Positions 1 through 5,555 of a stretch of DNA of 7,629 bases are shown one piece after another. Made by a program: the position numbers and the translations under genes. The notes below the pieces were generated by a model. The model saw only the letters and a program-made list of their open reading frames with translations. It was not told where the DNA came from and did not search any database. Source of the DNA: Nitrospira sp. (GTDB lineage: Bacteria; Nitrospirota; Nitrospiria; Nitrospirales; Nitrospiraceae). Each line of letters starts with the position of its first letter. Within the stretch, counting starts at the first letter, position 1. The DNA lies in contig JABMDG010000020.1 of the NCBI GenBank assembly GCA_015904045.1, positions 1 through 7,629 on the forward strand. Direction: 5' to 3'.

Positions 1-1958
1 TGGTGTTTTTCTCAACGCCTGCCGCTGCCGCTCCGGAACCGGCCCATGAGTCGAAGGACGCCCCCCATGTGTTTTCATTGATTGAGGAAGAAACCGTCAG
101 CACGGCAATCCGCCGGGAGCAACCCATTTCCCAAGCGCCTTCCAATGTCTACGTCATTACCGCCGAGGACATCCGTCAATCGGGCGCCCCCGATGTCCCG
201 ACTATCTTGCGCCGCATTCCCGGCCTTGACGTCATGCAGGTGACCGGAGCGGACTTCAACGTCAGTGTACGCGGCAACAACCAACTGTTCGCCAACAAGA
301 TGCTCGTGTTGGTCGACGGCCGCTCCGTGTACATCGATGTGCAGGGGTTCGTCTTTTGGAAAGGGCTTCCCGTTACGCTCCCGGAAATCAAGCAGATCGA
401 AGTGATCAAGGGGCCTGTGGCTGCGCTGTACGGCTTTAATGCGTTCGACGGGGTCGTGAACATCATCACCAAGTCGCCGAAAGAAATGGAAGGAACCACG
501 TTGCAAGTAGGCGGCGGGGAGGTCGGCACCGTCTCAACCTCGGCCGTGCATGCCGGGTCCGAAGGGAATTTCAAGTACCGCGTCTCTGGAGGCTATGAGC
601 AGAATCATCAATGGCGAGCGCGCGATGCGGCGGCCTTTCGCTCCTATAAATTCAACAGCCAAACCGAATATGCGCTGTCAGGCCAATCGAAGGCATCTGT
701 TTCAGGCGGTCTCGTCTATATGGATCCCCACGACGGACCGCTGGTCGGCTCCGGCAGTTCCCTCCTGACCTCCGGTGTCAAACTGCCATACGCAAACCTC
801 TCGTATGAAAATCAGGGGTTCTTCCTCCGCACCTACTGGAACGGCTTTTTCGCGGATGTGGATGCCTCCGCCCACCCTCTCTTACAACGGTTCGTCACGG
901 TCACGGATCCAGCAGGACGGTCGGATATGAATTTCTCAGGCAATACCTACAATGTCGAAGGCCAACACTCCATTAAGGTCAGCGAATCGGCGCAATTGAC
1001 CTATGGCCTCAACTACCGTCACAACACGTTTTCGTGCAACTGCATTTCCAGCTTTGGACAAGAAAACCGGCTGGGTATGTACGTCCAAGGCGAGTGGTCT
1101 ATTCTTCCTTCGGTCAACGTGATCGGGGGATTGCGATACGATCTTCATACCCAAATCAATCCCACCTACAGTCCGCGTCTCGCCGTCCTGTACACCCCGA
1201 TTCCCGGACACACGCTGCGCGCGCAAGCCTCTGTTGCCTATCGTCCTCCAACCTTATTCGAAACGTATGAAAACGCCCGCATCACCCCCCTCGTTCCCAA
1301 CCCACTCTTTCCTGTCACCAATCCCATCCTCGGATCAGGAACTCTTCATCCTGAGAAGATTGTCTCCTATGAGCTTGGCTATCAAGGATGGTTCTATCGC
1401 CACCGCATCAGAGTCAGAGCAGACCTGTTTTATAACCGCACCTCGGACCTCATCAGCCTTGAGTCAAGCCCGACCCTGACCGTTACTTCGAATACCGGGA
1501 GGGTGGAAATTTACGGAGGAGAAGCCGGCGTCGAATTTCAAGCCGCCTCCTGGCTGACCAGTTTTGCCAATTACTCCTTCCAGGAAATCGAGAGAAATAT
1601 CACGGGACTCGGTCGGCGCGGCGCACCCCAGTCAAAAGTCAACGCCGGATTGCGAGGCGAATGGGACAACGGTATCAGCGGTGAGGTCGTCCTCCATTAC
1701 ATCGGGCCGGCAACATACCCACTGGCCCAGTCATTCGATATCTTTGGAGTTTCCCCAGGGACGCGAGTCAGCGACTACACACTACTCAACTTCCGCGCCG
1801 GCTATCGCTTTTGGGAACAAGACACAGCTGCCGGCGCCAGACGGTCGGCCGAAGCCGCCGTATCGGTTTTCAATGCGCTGGACGACGGCCATAGGGAACA
1901 CCCTCTCGGCGATCTGATAGAAAGGCGCGTGATGGCCTGGCTGACGCTCAAGCTGTAA
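1..1958 (+). CDS. TonB-dependent outer-membrane receptor (5' end outside window)
   Basis: Outer-membrane beta-barrel that would import a ligand, or signal its presence, using TonB energy. The first in-frame start is a GTG at base 3, but the residues that follow (FFSTPAAAAPEPA) read as the end of a Sec signal peptide with an Ala-rich cleavage site, so the true start lies upstream. Numbering from that GTG, a TonB-box-like stretch (ETVSTA) is at about 30-35. The plug domain spans about 40-160, with recognisable blocks SNVYVITAEDIRQSGA, ILRRIPGLDV, VLVDGRSVY, IEVIKGPVAALYGFNAFDG and VNIITKSP. The rest, to residue 651, alternates aromatic and polar strands as in a barrel. A CNC pair at about 346-348 probably sits in an outer loop. 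The C-terminus ends WLTLKL, so the last residue is Leu instead of the usual Phe or Trp. The ligand cannot be told; the plug resembles the BtuB/siderophore receptor group. The family call is firm. Confidence 0.93.
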   Translation, partial: VFFSTPAAAAPEPAHESKDAPHVFSLIEEETVSTAIRREQPISQAPSNVYVITAEDIRQSGAPDVPTILRRIPGLDVMQVTGADFNVSVRGNNQLFANKMLVLVDGRSVYIDVQGFVFWKGLPVTLPEIKQIEVIKGPVAALYGFNAFDGVVNIITKSPKEMEGTTLQVGGGEVGTVSTSAVHAGSEGNFKYRVSGGYEQNHQWRARDAAAFRSYKFNSQTEYALSGQSKASVSGGLVYMDPHDGPLVGSGSSLLTSGVKLPYANLSYENQGFFLRTYWNGFFADVDASAHPLLQRFVTVTDPAGRSDMNFSGNTYNVEGQHSIKVSESAQLTYGLNYRHNTFSCNCISSFGQENRLGMYVQGEWSILPSVNVIGGLRYDLHTQINPTYSPRLAVLYTPIPGHTLRAQASVAYRPPTLFETYENARITPLVPNPLFPVTNPILGSGTLHPEKIVSYELGYQGWFYRHRIRVRADLFYNRTSDLISLESSPTLTVTSNTGRVEIYGGEAGVEFQAASWLTSFANYSFQEIERNITGLGRRGAPQSKVNAGLRGEWDNGISGEVVLHYIGPATYPLAQSFDIFGVSPGTRVSDYTLLNFRAGYRFWEQDTAAGARRSAEAAVSVFNALDDGHREHPLGDLIERRVMAWLTLKL

Positions 1959-1978
1959 GGGACGTCCAATGCAGGAGA

Positions 1979-2026
1979 TCCCTGGTCCACTCCGACCGGC
2001 AGGTAAGAACCGAGGAGCAAGTCCCT
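1979..2026 (+). pseudogene. Residual 5' coding sequence of the broken substrate-binding protein
   Basis: The 48 bases before the ATG at 2027 are in the same frame, contain no stop, and translate to a stretch ending VRTEEQVP. In this family, as I remember it, a similar segment precedes the ALRELL.EVDALWL block. This marks the stretch as former coding sequence, not as a leader. The exact breakpoint is not visible; it lies between the receptor stop (1956-1958) and about 1985. Confidence 0.5.
2012..2017 (+). promoter_or_regulatory. Possible cryptic Shine-Dalgarno for the truncated binding protein
   Basis: GAGGAG ends nine bases before the ATG at 2027. It coincides with two Glu codons of the former gene, so it is likely a fortuitous ribosome site. 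Confidence 0.4.
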
Positions 2027-2386
2027 ATGGCCTTGCGGGAACTCCTCTCCGAAGTCGACGCGCTCTGGCTGACCTCAGACAGCACGGTCTTGACCGAAGA
2101 GTCTTTCTCCTTTCTGTTGTCCGCCGCATTTGAACGGCATGTGCCTGTCATCGGGTTCGATCCGGAATTCGTGCGCAAAGGCGCGTTGATGAGTTTTTGG
2201 ATCGATTCCGCCGATGTCGGACGAGGGGCGGCCCATCTGGCACAGTCGATCCTCGCCGGCACATCGGTCCCCTCTTCCAAAATGTTTCTGCCTAAGCACC
2301 GGATGGCGCTGAATCAGGGAACCGCCGACTATCTTGGGATCACGATCCCCCCGAACGTCCTGAGCCTGGCGGAGGAGGTGTACTGA
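2027..2386 (+). CDS. ABC-type substrate-binding protein, N-terminally truncated remnant (PF04392-like)
   Basis: The 119 residues match, from memory, only the C-terminal lobe of the PF04392 type of periplasmic substrate-binding protein. Recognisable stretches are VDALWLTSDSTVLTEESF, VPVIGFDPEFVRKGAL, DVGRGAAHLAQSILAG and, near the end, YLGITIPPNVLSLAEEVY. Intact members have about 300 residues plus a signal peptide, so over half is missing. The same frame is open upstream of the ATG and still reads like the family (VRTEEQVP before MALREL), so homology begins near 1979, only about 20 bases after the receptor stop. The gene was therefore broken there and did not begin at this ATG. A GAGGAG at 2012-2017, nine bases before the ATG, could still drive translation, but those bases are the old Glu-Glu codons. 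Without a signal peptide the product would stay in the cytoplasm as half a fold. It is probably a pseudogene. The kinase gene starts 2 bases after its stop. Confidence 0.75.
   Translation: MALRELLSEVDALWLTSDSTVLTEESFSFLLSAAFERHVPVIGFDPEFVRKGALMSFWIDSADVGRGAAHLAQSILAGTSVPSSKMFLPKHRMALNQGTADYLGITIPPNVLSLAEEVY
2371..2378 (+). promoter_or_regulatory. Shine-Dalgarno of the histidine kinase
   Basis: GGAGGAGG lies inside the last codons of the upstream gene, ten bases before the GTG at 2389. It is the strongest ribosome site in the window and supports the GTG as kinase start. The overlap with the upstream reading frame indicates translation from a shared transcript. Confidence 0.75.
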
Positions 2387-2388
2387 TT

Positions 2389-3756
2389 GTGACTGACCTG
2401 ACACACCTCCGCGAACCAGTTCGTCTCTCGACTTTCATCAGCCTGAGAACGAAATTCGTCCTCTTCGTCAGCCTGGTCATTATCGCGGTCTGTTCCGGCC
2501 TCAGCTGGTACTTCATCACGCAGCAGTCCGACTCCATGACCCGTTCGCTGATCGGCACCGGCAGCATTCTGGTCAAAAACCTGGCCTACAACGCCCGGTA
2601 TGGCCTCGTCGCCAAAGACCGGGTGCTACTTGAACAGCTGATCAACGGGGTCATGGAAGTGGAAGAAAGCGTCTACGTCGTATTCACCGGACCCGACGGC
2701 AAACCATTGGCCGTCAAGAGCAAGCGCGGGATCTATCCGGATCAGGCACTCACCACATCACTCTTTAGAACAGGCTCGACTGAGACGACCATCACGCCAT
2801 TTATCGCCGAAGCCGGTGGAAGGCGCGAGCCGGTTTACGACTTTGCCGTACCGGTTGGACGCGGAAGCGAGAACAAGGCTCCGTTTCCCCTGCTGTCCTT
2901 GGAAACGGAAGATCCGCAGCCCGAATCACCCGCCCGGCTCTACGGCGTCGTCAGGATCGGCTTGACCGGGGAAAAGATGAATCAATCCCTGAACCGGACC
3001 GTCGGCAACGTCGTCCTCATCACGATCGCCGTCATCTTCAGCGGCATCTTGGCAGCCGTGCTGCTGACACGTCGGATCACGACTCCGCTGAAAAGCCTGG
3101 TCGGAGTCGCCGAGCAGGTGGCAGGCGGCGATTTGACGGCATCGGTCTCGCCGACGACGCATGACGAAGTGGGCCAATTGACGATGGTCTTTCGCCAGAT
3201 GACCGAATCGCTCAAAGATCGGGATCATGCGGTGACGCAGGCGTACCGGGAGCTCGAACAACTCAACCGGACACTGGAACAGCGGGTCCAACAGCGGACC
3301 AGCGAACTGCAAACCGCCAACGACAAATTGAAAGAGTTGGATCGCCTCAAGTCGGCGTTCGTGTCCGTGGTATCGCACGAGTTGCGGACGCCTATGACTT
3401 CGATCAAAGGATATGTGGAAAACCTGTTGGACGGCCTCGCCGGCGCGCTGACCGAAAAACAATCGCGTTCGCTGGAGCGGGTCAAGCACAACATCGATCG
3501 ATTGACACGGATGATCAATGAGCTCTTGGATCTCTCCAAAATCGAAGCAGGCCGGATGGAATTGAATCTCGCCCCGGTTCCGCTGCTTGAGCTGGCCGAA
3601 GAAATAGCAGAGAGCTATCACGCAGCGGCTCGCGAGAAATCCATTACCCTTCGCACAAGCCCTCATCCCACTCTGCCGATGCGGCGAGGCGGCACCCCTT
3701 CCGCTTTGCCATGGCGGACCAGACCCGGCCGCACGTGTCATCGCTCCAAGCCCTGA
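2389..3756 (+). CDS. Membrane sensor histidine kinase lacking its ATPase domain (C-terminally truncated)
   Basis: Inner-membrane sensor kinase of a two-component system. Domain order from the GTG start: TM1 at about 23-43, an extracytoplasmic sensor at about 45-205 (the block NLAYNARYGLVAKDR resembles CHASE8-like sensors), TM2 at about 208-226, HAMP at about 228-280 (TTPLKSL and DEVGQL), a coiled coil at about 283-320, then HisKA with the phospho-acceptor His330 in SVVSHELRTPMTS and the second helix ending LLDLSKIEAGRMEL. After about residue 431 the family sequence stops. The N, G1, F and G2 boxes of the HATPase domain are absent, and the last 25 or so residues are an out-of-frame reading of the following synthetase gene, ending at a TGA inside it. 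The product cannot phosphorylate itself; at most it is a scaffold or an acceptor for another kinase. It is probably a pseudogene. The start is supported by a strong ribosome site and a 2-base gap after the preceding stop. No response regulator is present in the window. Confidence 0.88.
   Translation: MTDLTHLREPVRLSTFISLRTKFVLFVSLVIIAVCSGLSWYFITQQSDSMTRSLIGTGSILVKNLAYNARYGLVAKDRVLLEQLINGVMEVEESVYVVFTGPDGKPLAVKSKRGIYPDQALTTSLFRTGSTETTITPFIAEAGGRREPVYDFAVPVGRGSENKAPFPLLSLETEDPQPESPARLYGVVRIGLTGEKMNQSLNRTVGNVVLITIAVIFSGILAAVLLTRRITTPLKSLVGVAEQVAGGDLTASVSPTTHDEVGQLTMVFRQMTESLKDRDHAVTQAYRELEQLNRTLEQRVQQRTSELQTANDKLKELDRLKSAFVSVVSHELRTPMTSIKGYVENLLDGLAGALTEKQSRSLERVKHNIDRLTRMINELLDLSKIEAGRMELNLAPVPLLELAEEIAESYHAAAREKSITLRTSPHPTLPMRRGGTPSALPWRTRPGRTCHRSKP
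3668..3692 (+). other. Gene-fusion breakpoint: kinase to acyl-activating enzyme
   Basis: Kinase-like coding in frame 1 is believable up to about PTLPM (ATG codon at 3679). Synthetase-like coding in frame 3 begins at about ADAARRHPFRFA (from 3675). The two homologies meet or overlap by a few bases here, and the frames differ, so this is a join between two broken genes and not an in-frame fusion protein. No insertion sequence or target duplication is visible. Confidence 0.65.
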
Positions 3757-5237
3757 TCGGCTCCATCGTCCTCGCGAGAACGCTTCGCCGGCATTGGGAC
3801 GATCAACGTCACGTCGGCATCCTCCTCCCGCCGACCGTAGCCGGCGCCTTGCTCAATGTCGCTGCGCTGCTCTGCGGTAAAACCAGCGTGAATTTGAACT
3901 ATACCGTGGGCAAATCAGGACTCGAAGCCGCCGTGAGACTTGCCGGCCTTCGCACAATCGTCACCAGCCGAACGTTTGTCGAGAAGGCCAAGCTCGAGTT
4001 GCCTGAGGGACCGTTGATCGTGTGGCTGGAAGATGTCGCCCGTGCCATCGGCACAGGGCAAAAACTCACCGCCGCTCTCCTGGCCTTCTGCGCCCCCACC
4101 CGGGTGATCGAACGGGCCTGCGGCCAGACGCAGCCGCTGACTATGGACGATCTCGCCACCATTATTTTCAGCAGCGGGAGCACCGGGGACCCTAAGGGCG
4201 TGATGCTCTCCCATTTCAATGTGGATGCCAATGTGCAGGGTGCGAGCCAGGTCCTCCATCTCTACCAGGATGAGCGGGTGCTCGGCATTCTCCCGTTTTT
4301 TCATTCGTTCGGCTATCTCGTCTTCTGGCTGGTGACGTTGAATGGACAGAGCATCGTATTTCATCCCTCGCCCCTGGATGCGACCGCCATCGGCGACTTG
4401 GTTCAGCGCTATCGCCTCACCTTTCTGGTCACGACACCGACGTTTCTCCAACTCTATCAACGCCGTTGCACCCCGGAACAATTCAGCTCGCTGCGCGTGG
4501 TAGTAACCGGGGCTGAGAAGCTTCCGGCCCGGCTCGCACAGGCCTTTGAAGATCATTTCGGCATCGCACCGGTCGAAGGATACGGCGTCACCGAATGCGC
4601 CCCCGTTATCGCCGTCAACTGTCCGGACTTCCGGGCTGCCGGATTCTTCCAACCCGCTTCGCGGAGAGGGACTGTGGGCCAACCGCTGCCGGGCGTATCC
4701 GTGCAAATCGTCGACCCGGACAGCTTCGCCCCATTGCCTGCCGACACCCCCGGCATGCTGCTGGTCAAAGGTCCCAACGTGATGCAGGGATACCTGGGAC
4801 GCGAAGACCTGACGGCCAGCGCTATCCGCGATGGCTGGTACATTACGGGCGACATTGCCAAGTTGGATGAAGACGGGTTCTTGACTATCACCGACCGGCT
4901 GTCCCGATTCTCCAAGATCGGCGGCGAAATGGTCCCTCACGGCAAGGTCGAGGAGGCGCTACAACAGGCCGCCGGAGCCGAGATGCAAGTCTTCGCTGTG
5001 ACCGGCATTCCGGACGAGAAAAAAGGCGAACGCCTGGCGGTCTTGTACACGCTCGACGAATCCCGCCTCCCGGATATTCTGAGCAAGCTTACAGAACAGG
5101 GATTGCCGAACCTGTTCATCCCCGGACGAAACCAATTCGTCAAAGTCGAAGCCCTGCCGGTGCTCGGCACCGGGAAACTCGACCTGCGCGGCATAAAAAG
5201 AATCGCGATGGAACGGCTCGCTTCGCGTGAAGCGTGA
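3711..5237 (+). CDS. aas: Aas-type acyl-ACP/acyl-CoA synthetase domain, 5'-truncated
   Basis: AMP-forming acyl-activating enzyme that would couple a fatty acid to ACP or CoA through an acyl-adenylate. Motifs from the ATG: phosphate loop SSGSTGDPKG at 154-163, GYGVTEC at 290-296, the ITGD aspartate at 381, DRLSRFSKIGGEM at 395-407, and the catalytic lysine 489 in GTGKLDLRG near the C-terminus. The style (VGILLPPTVAGALLNVAALL, VNLNYT) is closest to the ligase half of bifunctional Aas, hence the symbol, which is tentative. In Aas a PlsC-type acyltransferase precedes this half; here it is missing. The frame is open upstream to 3591 with no start codon. The codons just before the ATG (ARRHPFRFA) still fit the family, so the gene was cut at its 5' side. 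No ribosome site precedes the ATG; translation may depend on coupling with the kinase remnant, whose stop lies 46 bases inside this gene. The catalytic core looks intact. Confidence 0.85.
   Translation: MADQTRPHVSSLQALIGSIVLARTLRRHWDDQRHVGILLPPTVAGALLNVAALLCGKTSVNLNYTVGKSGLEAAVRLAGLRTIVTSRTFVEKAKLELPEGPLIVWLEDVARAIGTGQKLTAALLAFCAPTRVIERACGQTQPLTMDDLATIIFSSGSTGDPKGVMLSHFNVDANVQGASQVLHLYQDERVLGILPFFHSFGYLVFWLVTLNGQSIVFHPSPLDATAIGDLVQRYRLTFLVTTPTFLQLYQRRCTPEQFSSLRVVVTGAEKLPARLAQAFEDHFGIAPVEGYGVTECAPVIAVNCPDFRAAGFFQPASRRGTVGQPLPGVSVQIVDPDSFAPLPADTPGMLLVKGPNVMQGYLGREDLTASAIRDGWYITGDIAKLDEDGFLTITDRLSRFSKIGGEMVPHGKVEEALQQAAGAEMQVFAVTGIPDEKKGERLAVLYTLDESRLPDILSKLTEQGLPNLFIPGRNQFVKVEALPVLGTGKLDLRGIKRIAMERLASREA
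5219..5234 (+). repeat. 6-bp hairpin over a GCGTGAA doublet at the aas stop
   Basis: CGCTTC (5219-5224) pairs with GAAGCG (5229-5234) around a GCGT loop. The heptamer GCGTGAA occurs twice in tandem at 5225-5238, and the stop codon of the preceding gene falls within the second copy. There is no clean T-run directly after the stem, so calling it a terminator would be weak. Confidence 0.4.
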
Positions 5238-5253
5238 AACAATTCCTCGTTCA

Positions 5254-5298
5254 TTTGGTTTATTTGGTTTATTTTGTTTGTCTTGTTTCTTTGGTGTA
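5254..5298 (+). repeat. Degenerate 9-nt tandem array, five units
   Basis: Consecutive 9-mers read TTTGGTTTA, TTTGGTTTA, TTTTGTTTG, TCTTGTTTC and TTTGGTGTA (5254-5298). The first two are identical and the others keep the T-rich backbone with G at fixed positions. The base composition is quite unlike the flanking genes. Confidence 0.7.
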
Positions 5299-5322
5299 CT
5301 CGTTCAAAAAGATTTGTTCCGA

Positions 5323-5349
5323 CCAACCAAATAAACCAGACAAACCAGA
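5323..5349 (-). repeat. Degenerate 9-nt array in inverse orientation, three units
   Basis: The units CCAACCAAA, TAAACCAGA and CAAACCAGA (5323-5349) are degenerate forms of TAAACCAAA, the reverse complement of the 9-mer repeated at 5254-5298. This array is therefore a shorter, inverted copy of the same repeat family. Confidence 0.65.
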
Positions 5350-5379
5350 TCAATTGAGAAACTAGTAGCTCACGGTCGG

Positions 5380-5415
5380 CCAATGACGATCGACCAATGA
5401 CCATTGACTCATGAC
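5380..5415 (+). repeat. CCAATGAC-type degenerate direct repeats
   Basis: CCAATGAC occurs at 5380-5387 and exactly again at 5394-5401. It is followed by the shorter variants CATTGAC (5402-5408) and CATGAC (5410-5415). It looks like a decaying short tandem repeat. No protein-binding role can be assigned. Confidence 0.5.
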
Positions 5416-5537
5416 AGAAAACTCCCTGATCCACCGCCACGTTCACTGGGCCTCCTTGCCGGACGGCTCGCAGCGTCCATAGAAGCGCGATTTAGCTTGG
5501 TATTACGAAGCAACCTGCTAGGCTTGCACCGTCAAGC

Positions 5538-5542
5538 AGGGA
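5538..5542 (+). promoter_or_regulatory. Probable Shine-Dalgarno of the ynbA-like gene
   Basis: AGGGA ends 13 bases before the ATG at 5556, a somewhat long spacing. It is the only purine-rich candidate before that start. The start itself is supported by the family-like N-terminus MPSIYDLKPAFQ. Confidence 0.4.
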
Positions 5543-5555
5543 TACTCGTTTCATC

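Larger units (their letters stand above)
5246..5358. repeat. Large imperfect inverted repeat (about 37-nt arms)
   Basis: The arm at 5246-5282 aligns with the reverse complement of 5321-5358 at about 29 of 36 positions after one single-base gap. Some of the mismatches would be G-U pairs in RNA. A 14-bp perfect match also exists in a slipped register: 5256-5269 (TGGTTTATTTGGTT) with 5325-5338. The loop is about 38 bases. Transcripts would form a long A-U-rich stem just after the aas stop, which could act in 3'-end formation or RNA stability. It lacks the GC stem and U-tail of a standard terminator. Confidence 0.65.
5238..5555. other. Repeat-rich non-coding gap of 318 bases
   Basis: No credible gene is present. 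The left two thirds is simple-sequence repeats: the 9-nt arrays and inverted repeat at 5246-5358, then a CCAATGAC-type repeat at 5380-5415. From about 5416 the sequence is ordinary and probably holds the promoter and leader of the lipid operon. A short stem (GGACG 5461-5465 with CGTCC 5474-5478) is visible, but no convincing promoter hexamers are. The gap separates the damaged region on the left from the intact operon on the right. Confidence 0.6.

Noticed and set aside
75..506. 143-residue open frame on the - strand
   Set aside because: Antisense of the well-recognised receptor plug domain.
1564..1917. 117-residue + strand frame within the receptor
   Set aside because: Out-of-frame reading of the receptor barrel with Ser/Pro/Thr/Arg-rich composition and no ribosome site.
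2926..3741. 271-residue open frame on the - strand
   Set aside because: Shadow of the kinase gene; composition is dominated by Arg, His and Gln as expected for an antisense reading, with no recognisable domain.
3915..4940. 341-residue open frame on the - strand
   Set aside because: It lies wholly under the synthetase gene, has no family-like motif and no ribosome site, and is explained by GC-rich codon use of the + strand gene.
2389..5237. A single novel histidine kinase-acyl ligase fusion protein
   Set aside because: The two parts are in different reading frames, and the kinase frame ends with a TGA at 3754-3756, so no continuous fusion can be made without a frameshift.
5246..5358. Standard intrinsic terminator
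   Set aside because: The stem is A-T rich with a 38-base loop and no U-tract after the right arm, so it is reported only as an inverted repeat.
5246..5415. CRISPR array
   Set aside because: The repeats are 7-9 bases long, degenerate and without unique spacers of regular length.
4937..5446. 169-residue - strand frame through the repeat gap
   Set aside because: Part is antisense to the synthetase; the rest is a translation of the 9-nt repeats (Trp/Phe/Ile and Asn/Lys/Ile periodicity) and not a real protein.
5497..5524. Sigma-70-like promoter TTGGTA / 16 bases / TAGGCT before the lipid operon
   Set aside because: Both hexamers match the consensus poorly. A promoter is expected in this gap, but this one cannot be supported.
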